DNA from: Candidatus Methylopumilus sp.
Lineage (GTDB): Bacteria > Pseudomonadota > Gammaproteobacteria > Burkholderiales > Methylophilaceae
Length of the DNA stretch: 32,111 bases
Reading direction: 5' to 3'
Assembly (NCBI GenBank): GCA_024640945.1
Contig: JAHEEA010000021.1
Coordinates: forward strand, 1 to 32,111
Shown here: positions 21,628 to 30,481 of the stretch, piece by piece
Layout of the letters: each line of letters opens with the position of its first letter
Numbering within the stretch: position 1 is the stretch's first letter
Notes under the pieces: generated by a model
Told to the model about the DNA's origin: nothing
The model's database searches: none
What the model saw: only the letters and a program-made list of their open reading frames with translations
Program-made: the position numbers and the translations under genes

Positions 21628-21984
21628 ATGCGCATGAATCCATATATTACTTATCAGTTATTCATAGGATTAAAAAATGAAACAACCCTAATGGTAGGGA
21701 AGTTGGGCGAATTTTATTTTCCGGCTGGCTTATACATTTACACTGGTAGCGCAAAGAAGAATTTTGAAGCGCGCATTCAAAGACATTTATCTCAAGATAA
21801 AAAATTGAGATGGCATATCGATTATTTATTAAATTCACCGCAAGCTTTTGTGCTTTCTGTTGAGCGCTTTGTTGAATCTGAATGTAAAATAAACCAATTA
21901 ACAGATGGTCAGATTTTGATCGAAAAGTTTGGTGCTACAGATTGCCATGCCGGCTGTATCAGTCACTTAAAATATATTACTTAG
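21628..21984 (+). CDS. GIY-YIG nuclease family protein (DUF123 type)
   Basis: 118 residues; ATG 21634 is a second possible start. GEFYFPAGLYIYTGSA (27-41) holds the G-x-Y-x-Y-T-G form of the GIY-YIG motif, followed by EARIQRHLSQDKKLRWHIDY (conserved R and H of the helix), EC at the strand and CHAGCISHL near the end. DUF123 proteins are short single-domain members that may be nucleases; the target is unknown. It ends eight bases before the start of the next gene, so the two may be co-transcribed. Confidence 0.85.
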   Translation: MRMNPYITYQLFIGLKNETTLMVGKLGEFYFPAGLYIYTGSAKKNFEARIQRHLSQDKKLRWHIDYLLNSPQAFVLSVERFVESECKINQLTDGQILIEKFGATDCHAGCISHLKYIT

Positions 21985-21992
21985 GAAGAAAA

Positions 21993-22376
21993 ATGCTGCA
22001 TAAAAAGACGGTTGCAATGAATGTATTAGGAGCGATAGCTTGGATTGCTTTAGGCGTTGCTTTGTTTCCGAACCAGCCAGAGCATGACCCACTTAATATG
22101 TCTTTGTCGGCTGTGTTGTTATACGCACTTATTGTGTCAGTACCTTTGAAAACGGCTTTTGTTTTATATAAGCAAAATAAATTTAAGCAAAATACGATTG
22201 CACAGGCACTTAATTACGCTTTAGTAATATTTTTTGTGTTCAGCTATGTTGGAATTATTCTGACTGAGAAAAATACGTTTACTCAGATGTTTGATTTGCC
22301 ATTATTCATTTCTCTTTTTGTGATTGTGATTCCATCACTCATCAATTTAAGAGCATTAAAACAATTGCGTGATTAA
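21993..22376 (+). CDS. small four-segment membrane protein, paralogue of the island gene 13030-13413
   Basis: ATG 21993 with AGGAAGAA ahead gives 127 residues, the same length as the island paralogue; an earlier in-frame start at 21942 would lie inside the GIY-YIG gene and is less likely. It begins MLHKKTVAMNVLGAIAWIAL and ends IPSLINLRALKQLRD. Four hydrophobic segments, function unknown. Confidence 0.65.
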   Translation: MLHKKTVAMNVLGAIAWIALGVALFPNQPEHDPLNMSLSAVLLYALIVSVPLKTAFVLYKQNKFKQNTIAQALNYALVIFFVFSYVGIILTEKNTFTQMFDLPLFISLFVIVIPSLINLRALKQLRD

Positions 22377-22396
22377 TCTTATATCAAACTTAATTT

Positions 22397-22657
22397 ATGA
22401 TTAACAAAAAGATTTTATTGCCGCTGGGACTGCTTTTTACCTCACTTGCTCACGCCGATTGTTATTCAATTTCCGATCAAGATAAAAGAAATTTTTGTTT
22501 GGCTAAAACAAAACAGCAGAGTAGTTATTGCTATTCAATTCGTGAATCAGATTCAAGAAATATGTGTTTAGCGCAGATTAAAAATACTCGTAGTTATTGT
22601 TACAGTATTCGTAATAGCGATAATAAGAATGAATGTTTGGCACTTCTGAAAAACTAG
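22397..22657 (+). CDS. secreted protein with three CYSI repeats (86 aa)
   Basis: A signal peptide (KILLPLGLLFTSLAHA) is followed by three repeats of about 22 residues, each of the form CYSI-x-x-x-D-x-x-N-x-CLA-x-x-K. They begin near residues 22, 45 and 68: CYSISDQDKRNFCLAKTK, CYSIRESDSRNMCLAQIK and CYSIRNSDNKNECLALLK. Each unit holds two Cys, so six in all, plainly one disulfide or metal site per repeat. The protein is almost nothing but repeats. I do not recognise a family name. It is in the same direction as, and 5 bases from, the rhodanese gene. Confidence 0.65.
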   Translation: MINKKILLPLGLLFTSLAHADCYSISDQDKRNFCLAKTKQQSSYCYSIRESDSRNMCLAQIKNTRSYCYSIRNSDNKNECLALLKN

Positions 22658-22662
22658 GACTT

Positions 22663-22989
22663 ATGTATAAATATTTAGATATTGATGCGCCAGCCGTAAT
22701 GGCAATGATGGCAAACGAAAAGATTCGCTTAATTGATGTTAGGAATCTTGATGAGGTTGTGCGAGGTGTATTGCCAAACGCAATTCACATTCCTTTATCA
22801 CTCATTCCTGATCAAGAGTTTGATGTAACGCTGGACGAAAAAATTATTTTTTATTGTCATAGCGGAATACGCTCGGCGCAAGCAGCTGCTTTTATAGCGG
22901 ATAAGATCGATGTGCAAACATATAATTTACGGGGTGGAATTTTAGCTTGGGCGCGTGAAGATTTTCCATTCGTTGAATATCAATCATGA
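22663..22989 (+). CDS. rhodanese-like sulfurtransferase
   Basis: 108 residues from ATG 22663 with AGGAC ahead; an upstream ATG at 22633 lies inside the previous gene and adds unrelated residues. IRLIDVRNLDE (21-31) and the active-site loop CHSGIRS (65-71, Cys65) are the family marks, followed by AAAFIADK and LRGGILAWA. Single-domain rhodaneses of this size carry a persulfide on the Cys. The TusA-like gene starts 3 bases after the stop, so a sulfur-relay pair is likely. Confidence 0.92.
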   Translation: MYKYLDIDAPAVMAMMANEKIRLIDVRNLDEVVRGVLPNAIHIPLSLIPDQEFDVTLDEKIIFYCHSGIRSAQAAAFIADKIDVQTYNLRGGILAWAREDFPFVEYQS

Positions 22990-22992
22990 AAG

Positions 22993-23247
22993 ATGACATT
23001 GATGCAATTTGATAGAGAACTGGATACGCGAGGACTTAAATGCCCTTTACCAATTTTGCGATGCAAAAAAGGGCTTGCTGAACTTGAGTCAGGCCAAATC
23101 CTAAAAGCTTATGCAACTGATCCAGGGGCGGTGAAAGATTTTCAAGCTTTTTGTAAACAAACTGGGCATGTGATGTTGTCATTAGAAGAAACAAAAGAAG
23201 CTGATTTGACGGTCTATGTTTTTCACATACAAAAAAAGACAGCCTAG
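22993..23247 (+). CDS. TusA-family sulfurtransferase
   Basis: 84 residues from 22993; ATG 23002 is possible. LDTRGLKCPLPILRCKKGL (10-28) is the full TusA signature with Cys17 in CPxP, followed by the ATDPGAVKDFQAFCKQTGH region that is conserved in the family. TusA passes sulfur from persulfide donors to acceptors. With the rhodanese in front it forms a two-step relay. The last codons and the stop lie inside the terminator stem-loop at 23231-23259. Confidence 0.92.
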   Translation: MTLMQFDRELDTRGLKCPLPILRCKKGLAELESGQILKAYATDPGAVKDFQAFCKQTGHVMLSLEETKEADLTVYVFHIQKKTA

Positions 23248-23259
23248 GCTGTCTTTTTT
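23231..23259. terminator. two-way terminator containing a stop codon
   Basis: AAAAAAAGACAGCC and GGCTGTCTTTTTT pair around TA; the stop of the TusA-like gene (TAG, 23245-23247) spans the loop. It ends the plus-strand gene and, with A and T runs on both sides, also pqqA on the minus strand. Confidence 0.85.
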
Positions 23260-23281
23260 AAACAACAATTCTTAAAAAGAA

Positions 23282-23353
23282 TTATTTGTTCATTACGTAC
23301 ATTGTTACTTCGAAACCGAAACGCATTTCAGTAGCAGCTGGTTTTGTCCACAT
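23282..23353 (-). CDS. pqqA: PQQ precursor peptide PqqA
   Basis: A 23-residue frame: [16 protein letters not shown] then TMYVMNK. The start MWTKPA, the block FGFEVTMY and the spacing E15-x-x-x-Y19 are those of PqqA; Glu15 and Tyr19 are the residues joined by PqqE and converted to pyrroloquinoline quinone. TTGGAGAA precedes the ATG. A hairpin (AATTCTT/AAGAATT, 23267-23283) and the terminator at 23231-23259 follow. No pqqB-E genes lie next to it, so it is a separated copy or the only precursor gene, with the rest of the pathway elsewhere. It fits a methylotroph, where PQQ serves methanol dehydrogenase. Confidence 0.92.
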   Translation of the reverse strand: MWTKPAATEMRFGFEVTMYVMNK

Positions 23354-23478
23354 AATATTTCTCCAAGTTTTTGTTTAAGGTGCTTTGCATTAAGTGCATC
23401 GCGTTGAATGAATATTACGCTTACCACTAAAAGATGCGCTATCAGTCTTCATGAATAAAGACTCATGATTTTCATTAA

Positions 23479-23802
23479 TTAGAATTTAAGTTTTAATTTA
23501 ATTCTGCGTAAGATTTGGGTTAGCGCATTGCCTTCTAATTTGTAATGCTTGTGTAATGGTGACTTTACTTCCCATGTGCCTTTTAATCCTGCAGGGAATG
23601 TCACTAAATCACCTTTTCCAAACGCGACTGGCTTTCCGCCTTCTGGCGTAATAACACATTCACCTTCTAAAATATAAGCGATTTCTTGTTCTGGAAAAAC
23701 CCAAGGGAATACTGAAACTTCTTTCTCCCATGTTGGCCATGCACTCACTTTAAGTGCTTCCAATGCCGATTTTTTTGGCTTTTTATCTACAATAATTTTC
23801 AT
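23479..23802 (-). CDS. small cupin-domain protein
   Basis: 107 residues from ATG 23802 (MKIIVDKKPKKSA); ATG 23814 adds four residues. A single cupin barrel: SVFPWVFPEQEIAYILEGEC, then VITPEGGKPVAFGKGDLVTFPAG. The pattern E-x-x-Y-x-x-x-G and G-x-x-V-x-F-x-x-G-D-x-x-x-F-P matches the EutQ/(S)-ureidoglycine-like cupin group (DUF861), where the usual His are partly missing. A basic tail (RRIKLKLKF) closes it. Its substrate is unknown. It reads toward pqqA, with a 125-base gap that may hold the pqqA promoter. Confidence 0.8.
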   Translation of the reverse strand: MKIIVDKKPKKSALEALKVSAWPTWEKEVSVFPWVFPEQEIAYILEGECVITPEGGKPVAFGKGDLVTFPAGLKGTWEVKSPLHKHYKLEGNALTQILRRIKLKLKF

Positions 23803-23844
23803 GCTTGATCCCATTTGATGTGCGGCTAAAACCGCAATTTTAAC

Positions 23845-24567
23845 CTATAGCGCTTGGCAATTTTTAAATTGTTGTTCAACACATTTATTTGCTAACTGTC
23901 TTGCTTGTGAGATTTGTTCAGTCGTCATTTTTGAGGACAGAAATTTCAGCAGGTTCGTGCGTTTGTTTTTATGTCTTGAATCTGGGTTGTCAGCAGAAAG
24001 CATCATCCACATACCCGCTTTGACTAAATCTTCAGGGATTGCGCCATTGCTGTAAATATAGGCGAGATATTGTTGCGCTTCGCTACTATTTTGATTGGCA
24101 GCTAATTGAAACCAATAGATTGATGAATTGATATCTTGCTCAATGGCATCGCCACGATAAAAAAGCATCCCCAAATTTTCTTGTGATCTCATATGACCTT
24201 GGGCTGCCGCTGCTTGGTACCATTTAATGGCTTGGGTGTAATCTAAATCTTCTAGTTCTTTATTAAATGTCATTACCGCCAGTGCATATTGCGCTTCTCT
24301 ATAACCTTGATTTGCCGATTTCTTGTACCAGCTTGCAGCTTGAGCAGCATCGTAAGAGACGCCATCTCCACTTGCATACATTAATCCTAAATTGTATTGG
24401 GCTTTTGCATCGCCTTCTTGGGCCAATACTTCATATATTTCGCGCGCTAGTTTGTAGTTCTTTTGGTCTATTGCATTTTTAGCTTCTTGAAGGCTGCCAG
24501 CGTGCACAATATTAGTGATGAATGTTGTGGTTAAGATTAGTGTTATGCAAAGTTTTTTAATGTTCAA
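23845..24567 (-). CDS. secreted Sel1-repeat (TPR-like) protein
   Basis: 240 residues from a TTG start (24567); no ATG is available upstream and GAGAA stands ahead. Signal peptide to about residue 22 (IVHAG). At least four Sel1-like units follow, with the typical A-x-x-x-L-G-x-x-Y-x-x-G-x-G pattern: AQYNLGLMYASGDGVSYDAA, AQYALAVMTFNKE, SQENLGMLFYRGDAI and AQQYLAYIYSNGAIPED. The repeats act as protein-binding scaffolds. It starts 7 bases after the protease gene and is likely in the same operon. Confidence 0.85.
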   Translation of the reverse strand: MNIKKLCITLILTTTFITNIVHAGSLQEAKNAIDQKNYKLAREIYEVLAQEGDAKAQYNLGLMYASGDGVSYDAAQAASWYKKSANQGYREAQYALAVMTFNKELEDLDYTQAIKWYQAAAAQGHMRSQENLGMLFYRGDAIEQDINSSIYWFQLAANQNSSEAQQYLAYIYSNGAIPEDLVKAGMWMMLSADNPDSRHKNKRTNLLKFLSSKMTTEQISQARQLANKCVEQQFKNCQAL

Positions 24568-24574
24568 AATATTC

Positions 24575-25579
24575 TCAGTTTTTAATATCGTTAAGTAGCT
24601 CTAAAGCGTCTTCGTCCAGAAAGCTGAGTTGTTGTTGCAACTTAGTGAGTTCAGGTTTGTTGTTTTCTTGTTTAGCCATTTTGGCTAACTCTAGTACGGC
24701 CGCGGTATGATGAGGATTGAGTGACAATACTTTTTTAAATTTTGTTTTAGCCTCAACCGATTTACCTAAATTCTGTTCGGCAAGTCCTAAGTAATAATAA
24801 GCTTCGGGATCATTTGGATTTTGTTTAAGCCAAGCGCTAGCAATCTGGAGCAGGTCATTCCATTGCCCTCCTTGCGAAGGGAGTACTACTTGCATCCAAT
24901 ATGGTTTTTGATCTAAAGGCGCATCCCAAAATGGCGTGTCAGTTTGTTTCACTATGTCCGTTTCTGGCAAGGACATTGCCGACTTGATCCATTTCACCGG
25001 GACACTATAAAAATGATTGCTTTTACTTGGACTTTTAAAGGTATTCATGCCAATTAATCGGCCTTGTTCATCAAACAGCGGACTTCCACTTGCACCAATT
25101 TGAAAAGAGGCTGAAGTGCGAATGATATAACTGTCATCCATGGCATAAAGTGCTTTGATTTTTCCGGTGGTTGTAATTGGTTTGGGAGGTCCGCCCGGGA
25201 ATCCTACTGAGAAAGTTGCAGCCTCATAAAACAGACGTTCACTATCACCTAGTGTTGCTGGCTTTAAAGGTAGGAAAGCAAAGTGCATGATGCAGACATC
25301 ATGTTTCCAGTCCGCTCTCAAGCCAATCGGTTGGTAAGTTTCCCCCATCGCTGAAATGTTGCTGCCTAATGAATTTGCAAGAACGTGGCAATTGGTCGCC
25401 ACTAAATTTTCAGCGACAACAACACCTGAACCACTACCTTGGCCTCCCGTACTTGTTACAGTGTGAATCTTAACAACAGTGCCTTTTAAGTTGTAAATGA
25501 GTTCTGGTGAAGGATCTGCATGGCTGGTGGTGCAAAGCAAAAGTAATAATAATGATAGGTAATGTAATTGTATTTTCAT
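24575..25579 (-). CDS. secreted trypsin-like serine protease with C-terminal TPR
   Basis: 334 residues. Signal peptide (LLLLLCTTSHA); a trypsin-like domain of the DegP-like type with His65 (TNCHVL), Asp94 (DWKHDVCIM) and Ser164 (IGASGSPLFD), so the catalytic triad is complete; then a TPR part (about 250-310: LKQNPNDPEAYYYLGLAEQN, ELAKMAKQENNK). A periplasmic protein-quality or regulatory protease is the usual role. The Sel1 protein encoded just behind may be its partner. Confidence 0.88.
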   Translation of the reverse strand: MKIQLHYLSLLLLLLCTTSHADPSPELIYNLKGTVVKIHTVTSTGGQGSGSGVVVAENLVATNCHVLANSLGSNISAMGETYQPIGLRADWKHDVCIMHFAFLPLKPATLGDSERLFYEAATFSVGFPGGPPKPITTTGKIKALYAMDDSYIIRTSASFQIGASGSPLFDEQGRLIGMNTFKSPSKSNHFYSVPVKWIKSAMSLPETDIVKQTDTPFWDAPLDQKPYWMQVVLPSQGGQWNDLLQIASAWLKQNPNDPEAYYYLGLAEQNLGKSVEAKTKFKKVLSLNPHHTAAVLELAKMAKQENNKPELTKLQQQLSFLDEDALELLNDIKN

Positions 25580-25746
25580 GGCCTTGGCCCTGGTATTTAT
25601 TGGGTAATATTTGATGGATTATCAATATCAACTTTGGTTCAATTTTTGCCTATAGACAGAAATTTTTTTAGGTTTATGATGGTGCTTCATTCGTTAGTTT
25701 ATTAGAAGATCTTTTCTTCGAGATTAGGGATTGAAGGAGTGAAATC

Positions 25747-25959
25747 ATGGATAACAAGTACGCCCTTGGAAGTACCAAGGTTGCAACAGAACATCATGAA
25801 GTTACGCACAAAAATAAGCCAAGTTTGGCATGTAAATTTTGTAATAGTGCGCAGTTAGTATTGTGTCCAACCATGCATGACCACAAGTGTTCACATTGTG
25901 GAGAGTGGCAGCAAGATATAGAAAATAGTTACGCGACGGGCAGAAGTAGCAATTATTAA
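25747..25959 (+). CDS. small zinc-ribbon-like protein (70 aa)
   Basis: Two CxxC knuckles, ACKFCNSAQ (29-37) and HKCSHCGEW (46-54), with a third Cys between (VLCPTM), fit a zinc ribbon. The N-terminal 26 residues are polar. GAAGGAG stands 7 bases ahead of the ATG. The family is unknown; single zinc ribbons may bind nucleic acid or protein. The 167 bases upstream hold the divergent promoters of this gene and the protease operon. Confidence 0.65.
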   Translation: MDNKYALGSTKVATEHHEVTHKNKPSLACKFCNSAQLVLCPTMHDHKCSHCGEWQQDIENSYATGRSSNY

Positions 25960-25974
25960 TTGCCACTTTGGATG

Positions 25975-27225
25975 TTATTCCAAATGATTTAAATCTAAGT
26001 TGCGAAGTTTTGGTGCTAGTTTAGCGGTCGTTGCAACCACGCCTAGCGTCATGAGCCCACCTAAAACAACTGAAGGCACGAGTCCAAATAATTTTGCGGT
26101 AACGCCTGATTCAAAAGCCCCCAATTCGTTTGATGAGCCAATAAAAATCCCGTTGATAGATGCTACTCTGCCTCGCATGTGATCTGGTGTTGAAAGCTGC
26201 ATAATCGTTGTTCTTAAAATGACAGAAACGCCGTCAAAAATGCCTGAGAGTACTAATATGAAAGCAGCAACCCAGAAGTGACTGGTAAGTCCAAATCCAA
26301 TAATACAAACACCAAAACCTGCCACGGCCCATAGTAGATATTTACCGGCATGTTCTCGAATAGGATTTCGAGCTAAATAAATACCAGTCATAATTGCGCC
26401 TATCGCTGGGGATGATCTTAATATGCCAAGTCCTTCAGGGCCTACCTGATAAATATCATGAATAAAAGCTGGCAACATCGCCACCGCCCCTCCTAGCAAT
26501 ACTGCGAACATATCGAGTGCTTGAGCACTTAAAATAACTTGGTGGTTTACAACAAATTTCACTGCTTCTGCAATTCCTGCAAATACCGCTTTTTCTGGTT
26601 TTGTTGTTTGGTGTGAGATATTCAACATCAGTAATGGAAGTGCCGACAGTAAAGCAAAACTGGCGGCAACTAAATAAGCAATCGTGACACTCGTCCAGCC
26701 AACTAATACCCCACCTAATGCAGGGCCTGTTACCAAGCCAATTTGAAATGCCGAGCTGCCAATGCCGCTAGCTTTTCCATATTCTTTTCTAGGTAAAATA
26801 ATTGCGAATATCGAGCTATATGAAGGTGCAATGAACGCTCTTCCTAGTCCAACCAGGCCGATGGAAGCATAAATAACCAGCGTTGGATATTTTGTAATCA
26901 TTCCACTAGCGACTGCTGCAAGTGTGAGCGAGCTAAGCATTAAAACAAGCGATGACAGAATTGCGAAATTTCTTTTCGAGTAGTGGTCGACCGCATAGCC
27001 TGCAAATAAGGCGGAGCAAAAGTAAGGAATAATTTCGGCGAGCCCAACTAAACCTAAAGCTAGGGGGTCGTGCGTTAAGCTATATAAATGCCAGCCAACA
27101 ACGACCGCCATAATTTGATATGAAAACACCATGCATACCCGATAACTGAGTAATTTAAAAAAATTTAAATTACGTAAGGGATTTGCACTTGGGTGTGCTT
27201 GATGTTTAGCGGCTTGCTGTGACAT
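25975..27225 (-). CDS. MFS transporter (EntS-like / MFS_3)
   Basis: 416 residues with 12 hydrophobic segments. The loop GYAVDHYSKRNFAI between helices 2 and 3 is the A-x-x-x-D-x-x-x-(R/K)-R motif of the family, and GLVGLGRAFIAPSYSSIFA fits the helix 4-5 region of the EntS-type MFS_3 group. Substrate unknown. It starts 9 bases after the stop of the dioxygenase gene, so the two are probably co-transcribed after prfA. Confidence 0.88.
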   Translation of the reverse strand: MSQQAAKHQAHPSANPLRNLNFFKLLSYRVCMVFSYQIMAVVVGWHLYSLTHDPLALGLVGLAEIIPYFCSALFAGYAVDHYSKRNFAILSSLVLMLSSLTLAAVASGMITKYPTLVIYASIGLVGLGRAFIAPSYSSIFAIILPRKEYGKASGIGSSAFQIGLVTGPALGGVLVGWTSVTIAYLVAASFALLSALPLLMLNISHQTTKPEKAVFAGIAEAVKFVVNHQVILSAQALDMFAVLLGGAVAMLPAFIHDIYQVGPEGLGILRSSPAIGAIMTGIYLARNPIREHAGKYLLWAVAGFGVCIIGFGLTSHFWVAAFILVLSGIFDGVSVILRTTIMQLSTPDHMRGRVASINGIFIGSSNELGAFESGVTAKLFGLVPSVVLGGLMTLGVVATTAKLAPKLRNLDLNHLE

Positions 27226-27234
27226 TGATAAAGC

Positions 27235-27996
27235 CTAAATGGCTCTGAAAGTGATTACTAACACATCTCGATAAGCAGGCTGTGTATTGTCTATTGGGAC
27301 GATGGGGGTTACGCCATGCATGCATCGTTTATCATTCACGATGGCTGAATCCAGTGGTTCCGTGAGCGTAAAACTGTCTAGATTATTTTGCTCTAGATCG
27401 TGCATCGTGGTGGTGCCACTGGAAATATTCTGGCGTTTAATCATCATCACTAATACAAAATCCACCCCATCTCGATGTACGCCTTCGGGAGTTGGTTTTG
27501 CTAATTCGTCGCTATTCGCTTCTATGCGAAATTGATGGCATTCAATATGCCAAGATTTATTTGGCATGAGTTCACTGAATGTTGCTTGGCAAAACTTCAG
27601 TGTAGCTTGCATGCTATTGCTATGAATCGTTTCGGCCAAAATAGGCTCAAAGTTTCGAGCAACGCCACCATTCAGCGTGTTGTAATCCAGACTTTGATAG
27701 TGTGGTTGGTGAGGCTCTAAAGTAATTTGATTGCTAGCAGCTTGCGAGCTTAATACTGCATAACGACGTCTACGATAACGACCGCCATCTGCCATATATT
27801 CATCAAGTGGCATGTTATTCCAGCTGTCTGCAAAAGTTTGCCAGTCGCTCAAGGCCTCTGATTTATCCTCTAATAACCAAGCTTGCATGAGCGTGCTGGG
27901 GCAAAAGCTGAATCCAGAATGTTCAACTTTTGCGATGAGTGTTTGGCGATTGCTAGGGGCTGTTTTCAAAGCATATTTCGATCTAATTATCTTCAC
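27235..27996 (-). CDS. 2-oxoglutarate/Fe(II)-dependent dioxygenase family protein
   Basis: 253 residues from GTG 27996, which overlaps the end of prfA by 14 bases. The iron ligands are visible as H174-R-D176 ([10 protein letters not shown]) and H227 (RCMHGVTP), with the late Arg ([11 protein letters not shown]) as 2-oxoglutarate contact. The pattern matches the 2OG-Fe dioxygenase family PF10014 (IDO-like amino-acid hydroxylases). Substrate unknown; a free amino acid is a reasonable guess from the family. Confidence 0.82.
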   Translation of the reverse strand: MKIIRSKYALKTAPSNRQTLIAKVEHSGFSFCPSTLMQAWLLEDKSEALSDWQTFADSWNNMPLDEYMADGGRYRRRRYAVLSSQAASNQITLEPHQPHYQSLDYNTLNGGVARNFEPILAETIHSNSMQATLKFCQATFSELMPNKSWHIECHQFRIEANSDELAKPTPEGVHRDGVDFVLVMMIKRQNISSGTTTMHDLEQNNLDSFTLTEPLDSAIVNDKRCMHGVTPIVPIDNTQPAYRDVLVITFRAI

Positions 27997-29065
27997 CTAA
28001 TGTGGCTAGCATATCTGCTTGATGTTCGGCAGCGAGTGCGCCTATCAGTTCATCCATATCACCTTCAGTAATCGCGTCAATTTTATAAAGCGTTAAATTG
28101 ATGCGATGGTCAGTAATACGACCTTGCGGATAATTGTAGGTGCGAATGCGTTCTGAACGGTCGCCAGAACCAATTAAACTTTTTCGTTCGCTTGCAATTT
28201 TAGATTGTTGAGCACGGACTTCGGCATCCTTAATGCGTGCTACTAAAACACTCATCGCCTGCGCTTTATTTTTGTGCTGACTGCGGTCATCTTGGCATTC
28301 CACCACAATACCTGTTGGTAAGTGGGTGATACGAACTGCAGAATCCGTTTTGTTAATATGCTGACCACCTGCGCCACTAGCGCGATAAGTATCAATACGA
28401 ATCTCAGCAGGGTTAATCACAACATCACTCACTTCATCTGCTTCTGCGAGCACAGCAACCGTACATGCTGAAGTATGAATTCGACCTTGTGTTTCTGTGT
28501 CAGGAACACGTTGCACGCGGTGGCCGCCTGATTCAAATTTTAGTTTTGAGTACGCACCTTGACCTTCAATTTTTGCAATAATTTCTTTGTAGCCACCGAC
28601 TTCAGATTCACTTGCAGAAACAATTTCAACTTTCCAGCGCTGACGTTCTGCGTAGCGTGAATACATGCGGAACAAATCACCTGCAAATAAAGCAGATTCA
28701 TCGCCGCCAGTGCCCGCGCGAATTTCTAAGAAAATGTTTTTATCGTCATTAGGATCTTTTGGCAGTAATAATTTTTGTAATTCGTTTTCGACGGCTTCTA
28801 ATTTTTCTTTGCCACTTTCGATTTCTTCTTGTGCAAATTCTTTCATGTCAGGATCACTGAGCATTTTTTGTGCTTCTGTAATATCTGCTTCAACCTGTTC
28901 ATGTGTTCTGAATTGCTCAACAATCGGTGTGATTTCCGCATGCTCTTGAGACAGCTTACGGAATGAGTCCATGTTTGCAGTGGCATTTTCGCTACTGAGT
29001 AATCTGTTTAGCTCGTCTAAACGCTCGCTTAAAGTAGCGAGTTTTTTAATCATGGATGGTTTCAT
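27983..29065 (-). CDS. prfA: peptide chain release factor 1
   Basis: 360 residues, the normal RF1 length. The GGQ motif (233-235, in [16 protein letters not shown]) that triggers peptide release, and the stop-codon-reading tripeptide PDT (188-190, where E. coli has PAT) are both present. RF1 reads UAA and UAG. In many proteobacteria hemA-prfA is followed by prmC, the GGQ methyltransferase; here the next gene is a dioxygenase instead, so prmC must lie elsewhere. Confidence 0.97.
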   Translation of the reverse strand: MKPSMIKKLATLSERLDELNRLLSSENATANMDSFRKLSQEHAEITPIVEQFRTHEQVEADITEAQKMLSDPDMKEFAQEEIESGKEKLEAVENELQKLLLPKDPNDDKNIFLEIRAGTGGDESALFAGDLFRMYSRYAERQRWKVEIVSASESEVGGYKEIIAKIEGQGAYSKLKFESGGHRVQRVPDTETQGRIHTSACTVAVLAEADEVSDVVINPAEIRIDTYRASGAGGQHINKTDSAVRITHLPTGIVVECQDDRSQHKNKAQAMSVLVARIKDAEVRAQQSKIASERKSLIGSGDRSERIRTYNYPQGRITDHRINLTLYKIDAITEGDMDELIGALAAEHQADMLATLGEDN

Positions 29066-29124
29066 TGCTTAATCTTTATTTAAATGTGATTGCTAGATAC
29101 GTTGGTGATACTAACTTGGAGTCG

Positions 29125-30363
29125 CTAGATTTGGTAAAGTTGCCTGAGCAAAGATTCTAACTGCTCATGTTCACTGCCGCTGCTATGGTTAAGTGCATGA
29201 CTTGGACCATGAAGTAATTTCTTAGTGAGTGCATTACTCAAGGCATCAAGCACTGCAGCTGGATCTTCACCTTTAGCTAACGCTTTTTGTGCTTTTTCTA
29301 ATTCACTCAAACGTGTTTTTTCTGCTTGAGCACGTAATGCGCGAATAGTCGGGACTGCATCGCGGATTTTTAGCCAGTGCATGAAGTGATCAACGCGTTC
29401 TACGATAATCGCTTCTGCTTCAATCGCCGCTTCTTGGCGATTGCCCAAGCCTTCTTGCACGACTTGTGAAAGGTCGTCTACAGTATAGAGAAAAATATCA
29501 TCGAGTTCAGCGACTTCTGGTTCGATGTCGCGTGGAACAGCTAAGTCCACCATGAACATAGGGCGACGTTTGCGGGCTTTAATAGCGCGTTCCACCATGC
29601 CTAAGCCAACAATTGGCAGTTGGCTAGCAGTGCTGGTAATTACAATATCAAACTCAGCGAGGCGTTCTGGTAATTCAGATAACAGAATCGCTTTGCCGTG
29701 CAAGTTTTCTGCTAAATCTTGACCGCGTTCTAAAGAGCGATTGGCAATCGTGATCGAGGCTGGCTTATGCGCAGCGAAATGTTTCGCACATAAAGCGATC
29801 ATTTCGCCCGCACCAATGAATAAAACGTGCTGATTTTCTAAATTACCAAAAATACGCTCGGCTAGTCGTACGGAAGCAGCTGCCATCGAAAGTGAACTCG
29901 CGCCAATGTCTGTGTTGGTGCGCACTTCTTTAGCGACGGCAAATGTTCTTTGGAATAATTTATGTAAAAGTGTACCTAAAGTGCCAGCGCTTTCTGCAAT
30001 TTTGACCGCTTGCTTCATTTGGCCAAGAATTTGCGGCTCACCTAGCACCATAGAATCTAAGCCTGAAGCGACACGGAATGCATGCTTAACGGCTTCATCG
30101 CTCGGAAGTGTATAAGTGTAAGGCTGAATATGTTCGGGATTGAGCTTGTGATAGTTGGCAAGCCAAGATAAAACCTGCTCTGGATGTTTGGTGTTGCAGT
30201 AAAGTTCTGTACGGTTGCAAGTCGATAAAATCGCCGCTTCCCTCACGCCATGCGTGGTTAAATCGCGAAGTGCTTGTGCCAGACTTTCGTTTTGAAAGGC
30301 AACGTTTTCGCGTATTGAGATAGGAGCGGTGGTGTGATTTACACCGACAGTGATTAAATGCAT
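29125..30363 (-). CDS. hemA: glutamyl-tRNA reductase
   Basis: 412 residues from ATG 30363 ([15 protein letters not shown]), with AGGAAAA ahead; ATG 30381 would place its ribosome site too close. Catalytic Cys49 in STCNRTELY, the glutamyl-tRNA region [20 protein letters not shown], the NADPH loop FIGAGEMI and the C-terminal dimer helix with [17 protein letters not shown] are present. First committed step of C5-pathway heme synthesis. prfA follows 59 bases on, the usual order. Confidence 0.97.
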   Translation of the reverse strand: MHLITVGVNHTTAPISIRENVAFQNESLAQALRDLTTHGVREAAILSTCNRTELYCNTKHPEQVLSWLANYHKLNPEHIQPYTYTLPSDEAVKHAFRVASGLDSMVLGEPQILGQMKQAVKIAESAGTLGTLLHKLFQRTFAVAKEVRTNTDIGASSLSMAAASVRLAERIFGNLENQHVLFIGAGEMIALCAKHFAAHKPASITIANRSLERGQDLAENLHGKAILLSELPERLAEFDIVITSTASQLPIVGLGMVERAIKARKRRPMFMVDLAVPRDIEPEVAELDDIFLYTVDDLSQVVQEGLGNRQEAAIEAEAIIVERVDHFMHWLKIRDAVPTIRALRAQAEKTRLSELEKAQKALAKGEDPAAVLDALSNALTKKLLHGPSHALNHSSGSEHEQLESLLRQLYQI

Positions 30364-30481
30364 TTCGTAATTTTCCTGCATCCTTAAAGCTTAAGCAAGA
30401 AATTCAAGCGCTAGTATGTTAATTCCTTGCTAAATACGGTTAAAATAATGCTTTTTACTGTATATAGAATCACTATTCATT

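Noticed and set aside
22633-22662. Longer rhodanese start at 22633
   Set aside because: It lies inside the CYSI-repeat gene and adds residues unlike rhodaneses; ATG 22663 has the better ribosome site.
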